From the NCBI RefSeq assembly GCF_009712225.1, contig NZ_WASP01000003.1:333852-397851 (forward strand): 64,000 bases of DNA, read 5' to 3'. Shown in pieces: positions 1-10,820 of the stretch; the first letter of the stretch is position 1; each line of letters begins with the position of its first letter. Both the position numbers and the translations under genes were made by a program. The notes beneath the pieces were generated by a model. It was given only the letters and a program-made list of their open reading frames with translations, ran no database searches and was not told where the DNA came from. The DNA is from Desulfovibrio sp. (GTDB lineage: Bacteria; Desulfobacterota; Desulfovibrionia; Desulfovibrionales; Desulfovibrionaceae).

Positions 1-17
1 ACACAAAACCGGCCTCG

Positions 18-60
18 CCCCACTGCCCGTTTTCGGGCAGTGGGGGGCTCCTGTTTATAT
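18..60 (+). terminator. Hairpin, probable terminator of an upstream gene
   Basis: A perfect 12-bp stem (18-29 with 34-45) closes on a TTTT loop. The following bases are only moderately T-rich, so this could be an intrinsic terminator of a gene lying before the window or a factor-dependent one. Confidence 0.5.
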
Positions 61-107
61 CTGTGGAAACATCTGACTAATCCCAACAAAAACACGTCAT
101 TTACCTA

Positions 108-138
108 TTGACGATGCGTGGCCCTGCATTACTTTTAA
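108..138 (+). promoter_or_regulatory. Possible promoter of the cbpA-cbpM-clpB operon
   Basis: TTGACG at 108-113 is followed by an AT-rich TTTTAA at 133-138. The 19-base spacing is longer than ideal, so the -10 is uncertain. No CIRCE inverted repeat (the HrcA operator) is visible between here and the start codon at 209, so if the operon is heat-induced it is not by that route. Confidence 0.3.
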
Positions 139-208
139 TGGGCAGGCGGCGCGAACAGGTGTACTCTGGACGCACGTCAAGGAAACGACCCGACGGGGAG
201 CACGCATC

Positions 209-1171
209 ATGGCAGTATCGTACAAGGATTATTACAAACTTCTGGGAGTAGAGCGCGCAGCGTCAGCTGAAGAAGTATCCAAGGCTTACAAAAAGCTGGC
301 CCGCAAATACCACCCCGACCTCAACCCCGGCGACAAGCAGGCAGAGGAGAAGTTTAAGGAAATCAACGAAGCCTATGAAGTGCTCAAAGACCCGGAAAAG
401 CGCAAACTGTACGACCAGCTTGGCCCCAACTGGCAGCACGGCCAGCAGTTTCAGGGCGAACCGGGCTTTGAGAATGTGCATTTTACGTTCAACGGCAAAA
501 ACTTCGACGGTTCGGGCTTTTCAGACTTTTTTGAAACCCTGTTTGGCGGCGGAGGCCAGTTTGGCGGTCCCTTTGGCGGTCAGGCCGCCGGGAGAGGGGC
601 CAATTTTGGGCCCGACCCCTTTGGCGGTTTTTCGTCGCGCCAGCGGCGTGGCCGCGATGTAGAGGCAGAGCTTGGTCTGAGCCTTGAAGAAGTGCTGCGC
701 GGCGGCCCGCGCTCTGTAACCATCAACATGCCCGCTGGTGCAAAAACCCTAGAGGTCAACGTGCCCGCTGGCATACGCGAAGGTGCAAAGCTGCGCCTCG
801 CCGGTCAGGGTGACCCCGCACCGGGCGGCACGCCGGGCGACCTGTTTTTGCGTGTGCGCTATCTGCCCCATTCAGTTTTCAAGGTGGATGGCGATAACCT
901 GCAATGCGACCTTGCCCTGACCCCGTGGGAGGCCACCCTGGGCGCACGGGTTGAAGTGCCCACCCTTGAGGGCAGCGTAGAAATGCAGATTCCCGCCGGT
1001 TCCAGCTCAGGGCGCAAGTTCCGCCTGCGCGGCAAGGGCCTGGGCGCTGGCGACAAGCGCGGCGATCTGCTGGTAAAAATCATGGTTCGGGTTCCCGCCC
1101 AGGTTACTGACGAAGAACGCGAACTGTGGAGCAAGCTGGCCGAAATTTCGGCCTTCAAGGCCCGCTCGTAA
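209..1171 (+). CDS. cbpA: CbpA-type DnaJ family co-chaperone
   Basis: This 320-residue protein is a class B J-protein that stimulates DnaK ATPase activity and binds unfolded clients in the cytoplasm. A J domain covers about residues 5-70 with the HPD tripeptide at 35-37. A Gly/Phe-rich linker (about 75-145) and a C-terminal substrate-binding beta domain (about 150-310) follow. The CxxCxGxG zinc-finger repeats of true DnaJ are absent, which together with the length and the next gene supports CbpA rather than DnaJ. The start has a GGGGAG ribosome site. It is followed by its modulator gene cbpM and by clpB, giving a compact disaggregation operon. Confidence 0.93.
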   Translation: MAVSYKDYYKLLGVERAASAEEVSKAYKKLARKYHPDLNPGDKQAEEKFKEINEAYEVLKDPEKRKLYDQLGPNWQHGQQFQGEPGFENVHFTFNGKNFDGSGFSDFFETLFGGGGQFGGPFGGQAAGRGANFGPDPFGGFSSRQRRGRDVEAELGLSLEEVLRGGPRSVTINMPAGAKTLEVNVPAGIREGAKLRLAGQGDPAPGGTPGDLFLRVRYLPHSVFKVDGDNLQCDLALTPWEATLGARVEVPTLEGSVEMQIPAGSSSGRKFRLRGKGLGAGDKRGDLLVKIMVRVPAQVTDEERELWSKLAEISAFKARS

Positions 1172-1311
1172 GACTCGCCCCAAGGCTTGAACAGATCACA
1201 TCTGGCAGCCGCCAGCGGGCACACCCCAGCGGCTGCACACAGGGTTTGCATGCGTATTCCAGCGGCGCCGCCGCAGGCGGCAACCGATACGGTTACTGGT
1301 GGAGGACACAA

Positions 1312-1629
1312 ATGAGCATGACCCCAAAAAAATCTTCACTGCCCGTGCCTTCAACGGTCATGGTCTGGCAGGAATTCATCGAAGCCACGGGCATAGCGCC
1401 CGAACGGCTTCAGGAACTTCTGGGACTTGGCTGGATAGAAGCCCGCACCAGCGCGGCGCAAGACTTCCTTTTTCGCGATGTAGACATCTACCGGGTACGC
1501 AAGCTTGAGCGCATATGCTGCGACTTTGAGCTGCCCGTGCTTGGCGGCACCATCATCGTGGATCTTCTGGAACGCATCGATTCCCTCGAAAGACACGTGC
1601 GAAGATTACAGCATTTTGAAGAAGAATAG
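1312..1629 (+). CDS. cbpM: CbpM-like MerR-type chaperone modulator
   Basis: This 105-residue protein resembles the CbpM/YccA-type modulator family, small proteins with a MerR-like winged helix and a C-terminal helix that bind the J domain of CbpA and restrain it. The visible pattern is an N-terminal helix, a helix-turn-helix-like segment and a C-terminal leucine/arginine-rich helix. The start at 1312 was chosen because GGAGG sits at 1301-1305; the open frame runs further upstream into the end of cbpA without a ribosome site. Its position between cbpA and clpB agrees with the CbpA-CbpM pairing known in proteobacteria. Confidence 0.82.
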   Translation: MSMTPKKSSLPVPSTVMVWQEFIEATGIAPERLQELLGLGWIEARTSAAQDFLFRDVDIYRVRKLERICCDFELPVLGGTIIVDLLERIDSLERHVRRLQHFEEE

Positions 1630-1710
1630 CCGGTTTGAGAGCATGCAGCCTCCCGGCCAGAAATAACAGAAATTTCGTCCGCCACCGCGCGGACAAGGTG
1701 GAGGAAGCTT

Positions 1711-4314
1711 ATGGATATCAACAAATTTACCGATAAAGCCCGCGAGGCTGTAGGTCAGGCCCAAAGCATTGCCGCAGGCATGGGGCATCAGGAAACAGAC
1801 GCCGAGCATCTGGCCCTTGCCCTTGTGCAGCAAGAAAAAGGCATTGTGCCCCGCATTCTGGAGCAGATGGGCGTACAGCCCAAGGCTCTCAGTGTTGCCA
1901 TTGAGGGGGCGCTGCGCAAACGGCCTTCTGTCTCTGGCGGCGGCATGGATCCCAACAAGATCATGATTACCCAGAGGCTGGCAAAAATTCTGGGCGACGC
2001 GCAGAACGAAGCCAACCGCATGAAGGACGAATACGTCAGCGTAGACCACCTGTTTGCAGCGCTGACCGATGTTTCGCCCTCCTCGCCCCTTGGCGAAGTG
2101 TTCAAGGAATACAAGATCGCCCGAGCCCGCTTTGTGGCAGCCATGGAAGAGCTGCGCGGCGGTGCGCGAGTGACCAGCGCCACCCCCGAGGACACCTTCG
2201 AGGCGTTGACCAAGTACGCTCGCGACCTTGTGGAGGCCGCCCGTCAGGGCAAGATGGACCCGGTCATTGGCCGCGATGCCGAAATTCGCCGCGTCATCCG
2301 CATTCTCTCGCGCCGCACCAAGAACAACCCGGTGCTTATAGGCGAGGCGGGCGTGGGCAAAACCGCCATTGTGGAAGGTCTGGCCTTCCGCATTGTGAAG
2401 GGCGACGTGCCGGAGGGCCTCAAGGGCCGCAAGCTCTTTGCCCTCGACATGGGTGCGCTTATAGCCGGTGCCAAATACCGTGGTGAGTTTGAAGAACGGC
2501 TGAAAGCCGTACTTAACGAAGTGGAAAAGAGCGACGGGCAGATCATCCTGTTCATCGACGAGCTGCACACCATCGTGGGCGCGGGCAAGACCGAAGGCGC
2601 CATGGACGCGGGCAACCTGCTCAAACCCATGCTGGCGCGCGGCGAGCTGCACTGCATCGGTGCGACCACGGTGGACGAGTACCGCAAGTATATTGAAAAA
2701 GACCCGGCCCTCGAACGCCGCTTCCAGCCCGTGATGGTTGAAGAACCTACGGTGGAGGACGCAATTTCCATTCTGCGCGGGCTCAAGGAACGCTTTGAGG
2801 TGCACCACGGCGTGCGCATCAGCGACTCGGCCATCGTTGAGGCAGTGGTCCTTTCGCACCGATACATCACCGACCGCCAGCTGCCGGACAAGGCCATCGA
2901 CCTCATCGACGAGGCCGCAGCCATGATCCGCACCGAAATTGATTCGCTGCCCGCAGATCTGGATGAAGTGAACCGCAAGGTCATGCAGCTTGAAATCGAA
3001 CGAGAAGCCCTGCGCCGCGAAACAGACGCCGCCTCGCGCGAACGCCTTGAAAAGCTTGAAAACGAGCTGGCCGACCTGCGCGCGCAGCAGGCCAACATGC
3101 GCAAACAGTGGGAGAGCGAAAAAGGCTCTATCGACAATGTGCGTGAAATCAAGGAGCAGATCGAACAGACCAAGCTGGCTATCGAGCAGGCAGAGCGAGC
3201 ATACGACCTCAACAAGGCCGCCGAGCTCAAATACTCCAGGCTGCTTGAACTGGAAAAGAAGCTGGCTGCCGCATCTGGCCCGGGAGCCGAAAGCGAAGGC
3301 CCGCGCCTGCTCAAGGAAGAAGTGCGCCCCGACGACGTGGCCGAAATTGTGGGCAAGTGGACGGGAATTCCCGTTACACGCCTGCTCGAATCCGAGCGCG
3401 AAAAACTGCTGCGTCTTGGCGACCAGCTGCACGAGCGGGTTGTGGGTCAGGACGAGGCCGTTACAGCGGTAGCCGATGCGGTGCTGCGTGCCCGCGCGGG
3501 ACTTTCCGACCCCTCGCGGCCCACGGGTTCGTTTATCTTCCTTGGCCCCACGGGCGTGGGCAAAACCGAGCTTTCCAAGGCTCTGGCCGAAGCCCTGTTT
3601 GATACAGAAGACAATATGGTTCGCCTCGACATGAGCGAATACATGGAAAAACACTCTGTTTCGCGGCTCATCGGTGCGCCTCCAGGCTACGTGGGCTATG
3701 ACGAAGGCGGTCAGCTTACCGAGGCAGTGCGCCGCAAGCCCTATTCCGTCATCCTGTTTGACGAAATTGAAAAGGCGCACCCCGACGTGTTCAACACCCT
3801 GCTGCAACTGCTGGACGATGGCCGCCTGACAGACAGCCAGGGCCGCACGGTAGACTTTCGCAACTGCATAGTCATCATGACCTCCAACATCGGCTCCATG
3901 CATCTGTTGGACGGCATCTCTGCCGACGGCACGCTCAAGGAAGGCGCGAGAGAAAGGGTCATGGAGGAACTGCGGGCGCACTTCCGCCCCGAATTCCTCA
4001 ACCGCGTGGACGAAACCGTGGTCTTTCTGCCCCTGCGGCGCGACCAGATTGCACGCATTGTGGATCTTCAGGTCAACCGCCTGCGCAAGCGGCTTGAAGA
4101 CCGCAAGATCAGGCTTGAGCTTACCGACGAGGCCCGCAAATTTATTGCCGATGCCGGTTACGACCCGGTGTACGGCGCGCGGCCCCTCAAGCGCTATGTG
4201 CAACAGGCCGTGGAAACCCCGCTGGCCAAGGAACTGGTGGGCGGCAAGATTCGCGACGGCCAGACCGTGGTTGTGGACGCGGCAGACGGCAGCCTGCAAT
4301 TCCGCACCGCATAA
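1711..4314 (+). CDS. clpB: ATP-dependent disaggregase ClpB
   Basis: This 867-residue Hsp100 protein is the hexameric disaggregase that threads aggregated polypeptides with DnaK/DnaJ help. An N-terminal Clp-N domain covers about 1-150. NBD1 has Walker A GEAGVGKT with its lysine at 217. A long middle coiled-coil domain (about 410-530) distinguishes ClpB from ClpA and ClpC. NBD2 has Walker A GPTGVGKT with its lysine at 618, and a Clp D2-small domain ends the protein. Length and domain order are normal. GGAGGAAG precedes the ATG, and it is the last gene of the operon. Confidence 0.98.
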   Translation: MDINKFTDKAREAVGQAQSIAAGMGHQETDAEHLALALVQQEKGIVPRILEQMGVQPKALSVAIEGALRKRPSVSGGGMDPNKIMITQRLAKILGDAQNEANRMKDEYVSVDHLFAALTDVSPSSPLGEVFKEYKIARARFVAAMEELRGGARVTSATPEDTFEALTKYARDLVEAARQGKMDPVIGRDAEIRRVIRILSRRTKNNPVLIGEAGVGKTAIVEGLAFRIVKGDVPEGLKGRKLFALDMGALIAGAKYRGEFEERLKAVLNEVEKSDGQIILFIDELHTIVGAGKTEGAMDAGNLLKPMLARGELHCIGATTVDEYRKYIEKDPALERRFQPVMVEEPTVEDAISILRGLKERFEVHHGVRISDSAIVEAVVLSHRYITDRQLPDKAIDLIDEAAAMIRTEIDSLPADLDEVNRKVMQLEIEREALRRETDAASRERLEKLENELADLRAQQANMRKQWESEKGSIDNVREIKEQIEQTKLAIEQAERAYDLNKAAELKYSRLLELEKKLAAASGPGAESEGPRLLKEEVRPDDVAEIVGKWTGIPVTRLLESEREKLLRLGDQLHERVVGQDEAVTAVADAVLRARAGLSDPSRPTGSFIFLGPTGVGKTELSKALAEALFDTEDNMVRLDMSEYMEKHSVSRLIGAPPGYVGYDEGGQLTEAVRRKPYSVILFDEIEKAHPDVFNTLLQLLDDGRLTDSQGRTVDFRNCIVIMTSNIGSMHLLDGISADGTLKEGARERVMEELRAHFRPEFLNRVDETVVFLPLRRDQIARIVDLQVNRLRKRLEDRKIRLELTDEARKFIADAGYDPVYGARPLKRYVQQAVETPLAKELVGGKIRDGQTVVVDAADGSLQFRTA

Positions 4315-4346
4315 GCGGCACAAGGCTGACAGCCAACCCAAAGACA

Positions 4347-4382
4347 AAAGGGGGATTCCTGAACAGGAATCCCCCTTTTTTA
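4347..4382 (+). terminator. Rho-independent terminator after clpB
   Basis: A 12-bp perfect stem (4350-4361 with 4364-4375) is extended by A-T pairs and followed by a run of T. The flanking A-run means it can also work in reverse, serving the convergent gldA-like gene that ends at 4422. Confidence 0.92.
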
Positions 4383-4421
4383 ATGACAATTTCACCTTGC
4401 GGGTTTGCCCCTCGGATGTGT

Positions 4422-5546
4422 CTAACTTCTGTAGGCGTTGCCCAAGGCGTCTGCCGACAAGATGGCTGCGGCAATGCCTTCTTCCGTAATGGGAAAGGGC
4501 ATGCCATGAATGGATTCTTCTGGCAGGCAGGCCTTGCGGGCCACCTTGCGTAGGTCTTCTGCGCTGATATCGGTAACGCCAATGTCCTTGAGGCACACGG
4601 GCAGGCCCACCGAGGTGCAGAATTCCAGCACTTCTTCAATTTCTTCGGTGGGCGCGTTTTCCAGCACCAGCTGGGCCAGGGTGCCAAAGGCCACCTTTTC
4701 GCCATGCAGGTAGGCGTGGGTTTCTTCCAGCGCGGTGAGACCATCATGTATGGCGTGGGCAGCGGCAAGGCCGCCGCTTTCAAAGCCAAGGCCAGAGAGC
4801 AGCGAGTTGGCTTCGATCACGTTTTCCAGTGCAGGGGTTGCCATCTTAGCCTGACAGGCCAGCACTGCCTTGTAGCCATCTTCCAGCAGGGTGCGGTAAC
4901 AGGTGCTGGCAAGAGCCTGCGCGGCAAGGGTTCCCCTTGCGGGCGGGCAGTCGCCCGTGCGTGCGCCGCAGGGCAGCCCCGCGTTGACGGCAGAACACGA
5001 GCGCCGGGTGGCCCGCGCCTCAAAATAGGTGGAAAGCGCATCGCCCATGCCCGAAACCAGATAACGCACCGGCGAGACTGCTATGATCGAAACGTCCATC
5101 AGCACCACATCGGGATTGCGGGGAAAGTAGGCGTAGTCTTCCATTTCGCCGTTGGGTTTGTAGATGACCGCCGAGTGGCTGGTGGGCGCATCTGTGGCCG
5201 CAGTGGTGGGCACCACGATAAGCCCCTGCCCTGCCGCAACGCAGCGCGCCGTGTCCAGAGCCTTGCCGCCGCCAAGTCCAACGGTGCAGTGGCAGGAATG
5301 CTTGCGGGCCAGATCGCCCAGGCGGGCAATTTCATCGCGCGAGCATTCGCCCTGAAAGTCCGTTTCCACAAAGGTAACGCCAAATTTTGCCGCTGTGGCG
5401 TCCAATGCCTCGCGCACCCGCCTGACGCTGCTCTTTGTAGCTACCAGCAGGGCCGAAGTGCCGTACTGGCGCACAAAATACCCCAGATTGAGCAGTTCGT
5501 TTTCGCCCTGCACATACTTGGACGGACAGATAAACGCTCTTCTCAT
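4422..5546 (-). CDS. gldA: Glycerol dehydrogenase-like iron-type alcohol dehydrogenase
   Basis: This 374-residue protein belongs to the GldA branch of the iron-type (group III) alcohol dehydrogenases, which oxidise glycerol to dihydroxyacetone with NAD+ and one Zn2+. The cofactor loop GLGGGKALDTAR and metal ligands are visible: Asp in GMGDALSTYFEA, His in AAAHAIHDG and His in AYLHGEKVAFG. A cysteine-containing insertion of roughly eight residues (LPCGARTGDCPP) lies just after the Asp helix and makes it slightly long for the family. The start has GGAGC upstream. It follows ftsY on the same strand with a 54-bp gap. Substrate specificity is inferred from family only. Confidence 0.85.
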   Translation of the reverse strand: MRRAFICPSKYVQGENELLNLGYFVRQYGTSALLVATKSSVRRVREALDATAAKFGVTFVETDFQGECSRDEIARLGDLARKHSCHCTVGLGGGKALDTARCVAAGQGLIVVPTTAATDAPTSHSAVIYKPNGEMEDYAYFPRNPDVVLMDVSIIAVSPVRYLVSGMGDALSTYFEARATRRSCSAVNAGLPCGARTGDCPPARGTLAAQALASTCYRTLLEDGYKAVLACQAKMATPALENVIEANSLLSGLGFESGGLAAAHAIHDGLTALEETHAYLHGEKVAFGTLAQLVLENAPTEEIEEVLEFCTSVGLPVCLKDIGVTDISAEDLRKVARKACLPEESIHGMPFPITEEGIAAAILSADALGNAYRS

Positions 5547-5600
5547 GGCATGCTCCGCTTCCGGTTTGTGGCCGGCATTGCAGGTTAGAGGCGGTTGCCC

Positions 5601-6971
<1,371 letters not shown>

Positions 6972-6980
6972 ACTATCTCC

Positions 6981-8132
6981 TTATCTTCCACCCTCTTGAA
7001 CCGAGGGCTTGCTTTCCTTACGAGGCTGCCCTTCCAGGGCTTCCAGCACTTCACGCAGCGCCAGCACGCATTCTTCCACGGCCTGAGCCGCAACCGCGGC
7101 ATCCGCATCATTCACGGCCCACTGCATGGCGTGTGCGGCAGAGGCCAACCGCTCCGCGCCTACGCAGGGCGCTGCTTTTTCCAGTATCCGCCCAAGGCGG
7201 CACAGGTTTTCCGCGTCTTCTGCCGTGTAAAGCCGCAACAGCAAACTTGGTGCACAGGCAAAGGTTCTGCCAAACAATCCTGCGGTGATGCGCCAGGCTT
7301 CAGGCCTGCGCAGCAAGAAGGCGCGGCCAAGCTCCGCGCTTATAACTGTGCCTGCCGCAATGCCGTCGCTCTGCGGGGCGGGTGTCATATCGGCAGTTGC
7401 CATTTCTGTCTGCGCCTCTACCGCTGGCATTACCCCACCAGCCGGAGCAGGGGCAACGGCAGGCGCAGGGTCGGGAGCAGGAGCAGGAACAGATGTCTGC
7501 CCTTCGCCAGCCAAAGCCGCGACAGCAGAATCCGCCTGTTTTGACGCGTCCGCACGAAATGGTGTGCGCACAAAAAACAGAACCCGCACGCGGGTCAGAT
7601 CACCCCAGTGCCACAGCAAAAGCAGCAACACCAGCGTGCAAAAAACAGCAGAAAGGCTGAACCGCGCCACTTCCCTGCGCGCCTTTTGCGCCAGATCTTC
7701 ATCAGTGATGCGGGGCGAAAGGTATACTTCAACCGAGCCCACGGGGCGGCCTTCCATCTTGAGCGGGTTCATGCCCTGCACGCTGTTTTCGGGAATTTCA
7801 TCATCCCACGGCACGGGTTCCCACTGATAGTTGCGCCGCTGCCCTTCCAGCATGCCCTTGTTGGTCTGCACCTTGATGGCATAGATGGATTCGTCGGCCA
7901 TGGCGGCCATAACAATGGTGCGCGCGGCCAGTTCGTCCAGCTCCCAGGCGGGCAACGAAAGCAGGGCCGCCAGTTGCGCCGCCATGCGCCCGGCATCGCT
8001 GCCAAGACGGTTTTCGGCCTCCTGTCTGTCCTCATTGACGTTCCACACGCCCATGAGCAGGAACAGCAGCAGTGCGGCGGCCCAGACAATCAGGGCCAGC
8101 CTGCGGCGCATAACATGATTTATATGGGCCAT
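6981..8132 (-). CDS. Two-TM sensor-like membrane protein with Hpt-like C-terminus
   Basis: I do not recognise a named family. The 383-residue protein has an N-terminal membrane helix (about residues 8-30), an extracytoplasmic domain of about 130 residues and a second membrane helix near residue 175. A Pro/Ala-rich cytoplasmic linker follows, then a helical C-terminal domain of about 100 residues. The last domain contains AAHAMQWA, reminiscent of the phospho-accepting helix of histidine phosphotransfer (Hpt) domains. The topology is that of a sensor, but no kinase or HAMP domain is seen. The start at 8132 was picked because longer frames run back into murJ. It lies between murJ and ftsY, 9 bp before ftsY. 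Confidence 0.6.
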   Translation of the reverse strand: MAHINHVMRRRLALIVWAAALLLFLLMGVWNVNEDRQEAENRLGSDAGRMAAQLAALLSLPAWELDELAARTIVMAAMADESIYAIKVQTNKGMLEGQRRNYQWEPVPWDDEIPENSVQGMNPLKMEGRPVGSVEVYLSPRITDEDLAQKARREVARFSLSAVFCTLVLLLLLWHWGDLTRVRVLFFVRTPFRADASKQADSAVAALAGEGQTSVPAPAPDPAPAVAPAPAGGVMPAVEAQTEMATADMTPAPQSDGIAAGTVISAELGRAFLLRRPEAWRITAGLFGRTFACAPSLLLRLYTAEDAENLCRLGRILEKAAPCVGAERLASAAHAMQWAVNDADAAVAAQAVEECVLALREVLEALEGQPRKESKPSVQEGGR

Positions 8133-8172
8133 ACACGTTGTCGCGAGAACCGCATCCCCGCGCTCCTTACTG

Positions 8173-9900
8173 TTAGTGTGGTCTGCCGTGCAGACGGTGT
8201 ACCAGCGCGCGGACAGCCACAAGAGCATCGCCATCGCGCAGGGCCAGTAGACATAGCAGCCAGGCCGCCGCACCGCCAGCAATGGCCACGGCCAGCTCCA
8301 GCCAGATGCCGTAACCGCGTAAACACTCAAGCAGCTGCCACGCTGCCAGAGCTGTGGCCGCCGCAGCCGCGCACTGCCGCAGCACAGAGGCAGCGCCGGG
8401 CAGGCAGGCCAGTCCCGCAGATGGGCCCGTTGCCGCGCCCAATGAATTCTTTTTCAGGCTGCTGGCAAGTATGTACAGCAAAAAGCCGCATTGCAGCCAC
8501 AAACCCAGACTCACGGCCAGCGCTGGAGCCATGACCCCAAGGCTGCCCGAAAGACTATGGACCAGTGCCGCCCCAACCGCAAGCGTGGCTACCACGGCCC
8601 ACACAGCGCTGACAGCAGTGCGCCGCACCTCGCCCAAGGCATTGCATGCGGCCAGCAGCGACCGGTTGACCGCAAAGGCGGGCAGACCCGGCAGATAGGC
8701 CCACAGGGCAAGCCCTGTTTCATAGGCTGCGTTGTCGCCAAAGGCTCCATGGCGCAGCAAGCCTTCAACCAGGCGAGGCCCCACAGCCCACAGCCCAGCG
8801 GCAGCGGGCAGACTCAGCAGCAGGGTCAGGCGCAGCGCCGTGCGCAGCTGATCGGAAAACAGGGCAAAATCTTTGGCCGCAGCAAGGCGGCTCAAGGTTG
8901 GCAGGCTTGCCATACCAAGGCACACGCCCACCAGCCCCAGAGGCAGCTCCAGCAGGCGCTCGGCATAATACAGGGCGGCAACCTGCCCGCGCCCAAGGCT
9001 TGATGCCAGCGACATGGCCGCCAGCATGGCCAGCTGCGGGGCTGAGGCCCCAAGCAACCCTGCGGGCAGACGGCCCAGGCATTTCCATGCGAGGGATGCC
9101 GCACGCGAATGCAGCGCAGCCTGCTCTTTGTCCTGACCAGCATCTATGCTGGCAGCCCGATGAGCATGCACAGGCGGCAGCAGACGCCGCACGGCCAGCC
9201 ACTGGGCAAACCACTGGGCCAGGCCGCCGCACAGCATGCCCACGGCCAGCGCGGGCGCTGCAGGCAACAGGCCCAGCCCCGCAGCTGCGGCAAACAGCAG
9301 AATAACAATGTTGAACAAGGCAGGGGAAGCCGCAGGCAGCCAGAACACTCCAAGGCTGTGCAACAGGGCCATGCCAAGGGCCGCCATACCCGCCGCCAGC
9401 GTATAGGGCAGACAGATACGCAGCAGGTATATGGCCTCCTGCCGCTCTGGCCCGTAAAAACCGGGGGCCAGCACTTCGGCAAGCCAGGGAGAGCCAACCA
9501 TGCCAAGGGCGGTAATAAGGGCCAGCACAAGGCCCAACCGTGTGGCCAGAGCCTGAGCCAGCAGGCGCATGCTGCGGCTGCGCTGCAAACCGGCGGCATG
9601 ACTTTGCGCCACGCCAAGGCGCTCAAGGTGCACAAGGCTGGCTGTGAGGGTCATGGAAAGCGAGCCCTCGCCCAGCATGCGGCGCAGCACATGGGGCAGG
9701 CGCATAGCCGCCACCAGAGCGTCGGCTGCTGCACCGCCTCCCACAAGCCAGGCCATGCTCATATCGCGCAAAAGACCGAGCACGCGCGAAACAAGGGCAA
9801 AGCCGCCCAACAGGGCCGCCGTGCGGGCAATGCCGCCCTGTTGCGAGCCGGGTTGTGAACCGGGCTGACCGTGCGTGTCGCCGCTTTCAGAAGCGATCAT
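8173..9900 (-). CDS. murJ: Lipid II flippase MurJ
   Basis: This 575-residue polytopic membrane protein belongs to the MATE-like MVF family that flips lipid II across the inner membrane for peptidoglycan synthesis. The N-terminal signature SRVLGLLRDM and the following MLGEGSLSMTL segment are typical, and about 14 hydrophobic segments follow. The start at 9900 was chosen because GAGGAAG lies just before it; the frame continues 17 codons upstream without support. An N-terminal Gly/Gln/Ser-rich stretch of about 20 residues precedes the first helix. Confidence 0.92.
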   Translation of the reverse strand: MIASESGDTHGQPGSQPGSQQGGIARTAALLGGFALVSRVLGLLRDMSMAWLVGGGAAADALVAAMRLPHVLRRMLGEGSLSMTLTASLVHLERLGVAQSHAAGLQRSRSMRLLAQALATRLGLVLALITALGMVGSPWLAEVLAPGFYGPERQEAIYLLRICLPYTLAAGMAALGMALLHSLGVFWLPAASPALFNIVILLFAAAAGLGLLPAAPALAVGMLCGGLAQWFAQWLAVRRLLPPVHAHRAASIDAGQDKEQAALHSRAASLAWKCLGRLPAGLLGASAPQLAMLAAMSLASSLGRGQVAALYYAERLLELPLGLVGVCLGMASLPTLSRLAAAKDFALFSDQLRTALRLTLLLSLPAAAGLWAVGPRLVEGLLRHGAFGDNAAYETGLALWAYLPGLPAFAVNRSLLAACNALGEVRRTAVSAVWAVVATLAVGAALVHSLSGSLGVMAPALAVSLGLWLQCGFLLYILASSLKKNSLGAATGPSAGLACLPGAASVLRQCAAAAATALAAWQLLECLRGYGIWLELAVAIAGGAAAWLLCLLALRDGDALVAVRALVHRLHGRPH

Positions 9901-10054
9901 TCTTCCTCGTTTCAGCCTTGCGAAAAATTGAGGGCCTGAACTGCAGGGCAACCGGGCAGTACGCCCACATCAGCCTCGCCCCCTGCAGATGGTATGCAAG
10001 CCGCTTGCTGCTTCTGACCAACACTTGAGCCAGGAGCAGCAAGCAGCCAGAATC

Positions 10055-10558
10055 CTACGGACGGTGCGGATCGGGTTCAGACTTCCACGCCGCCACGGCT
10101 TCGCGCACAAGGCGGTTCTGCTCTTCGGGCATGCCGTCCTTGAACAGTTCGGCAAAAACGTGGATGCGAGTGCCGCCGCGCGGTGCAAACAACCCTTTGA
10201 CCCTGCACCAGCAGGGGTTAAGAATTGTGCGCAGGTCTTCCAGTACGTTGTTGGTGATGGTTTCCATAAAGGACTGATGATTGCGGAAGGCAAACATATA
10301 GAGCTTGAAACTCTTGGACTCCACACACAGCTCATCGGGAATATATTCCACGGTGATGGTGCCGCAGTCGGGCTGACCGGTCACCGGGCACAGCGAAGTA
10401 AATTCGGGAAAGCTGATGCTGATCACGTAGGGGCGCTGGGGAAAGCAGTTGGGAAAGGCCTCCAGCAAGGCTACGCTGGGGCCACCCTCTGGGGACTGAA
10501 GCCGGCCTGTGCCGAGAACCTTCAGGTCCTGGGTCTGATCCTGGCTGCGGGTACTCAT
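10055..10558 (-). CDS. queF: NADPH-dependent preQ0 reductase QueF
   Basis: This enzyme reduces 7-cyano-7-deazaguanine to preQ1 in queuosine biosynthesis. The 167-residue length is that of the one-domain (type I) QueF. The thioimide-forming cysteine (C57 in SLCPVTGQPD), the catalytic aspartate D64 and the NADPH-binding ESKSFKLYMFAFRN motif are all visible. AAGGAG lies 6 bases before the start at 10558. I saw no preQ1 riboswitch in the 260 bases upstream. Confidence 0.96.
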   Translation of the reverse strand: MSTRSQDQTQDLKVLGTGRLQSPEGGPSVALLEAFPNCFPQRPYVISISFPEFTSLCPVTGQPDCGTITVEYIPDELCVESKSFKLYMFAFRNHQSFMETITNNVLEDLRTILNPCWCRVKGLFAPRGGTRIHVFAELFKDGMPEEQNRLVREAVAAWKSEPDPHRP

Positions 10559-10734
10559 GGGATACTCCTTAAATAACACGGGAAATAACGCTGCAACACA
10601 GCGTGGGGGGCCGCCCGGTGCGGTGCGGCAAAGGCGCATGCGCAAAAAAAGGTTGCCCTTGGCGGCGCACAAATGCAAACGCGCAAGCCTGAGTCGCCAG
10701 CAGAGCATGGCGTGGAGCCGGGCGCGTATCGGAC

Positions 10735-10763
10735 TTGTAACCCATTGCGCTTGCGGCTACAAT
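10735..10763 (+). promoter_or_regulatory. Promoter of the mog-like/ubiA/darP operon
   Basis: TTGTAA (10735-10740) and TACAAT (10758-10763) are separated by exactly 17 bases, a good sigma70-type match, 58 bases before the start codon at 10821. Confidence 0.55.
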
Positions 10764-10820
10764 ATTCTATTCCCCACTCCAATCCGATTGCACTCCATCG
10801 GCCAGTTCACGGAGCATAGT

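Noticed and set aside
61-208. CIRCE heat-shock operator upstream of cbpA
   Set aside because: No TTAGCACTC-N9-GAGTGCTAA-like repeat is present.
1606-4596. 996-codon open frame antisense to clpB
   Set aside because: It lies wholly over clpB on the opposite strand; such long frames are expected in GC-rich coding DNA, the peptide is His/Cys/Phe-rich and matches no family, and clpB itself is unmistakable.
10559-10820. preQ1 riboswitch before queF
   Set aside because: No matching pseudoknot core or A-rich tail was found in the 5' region.
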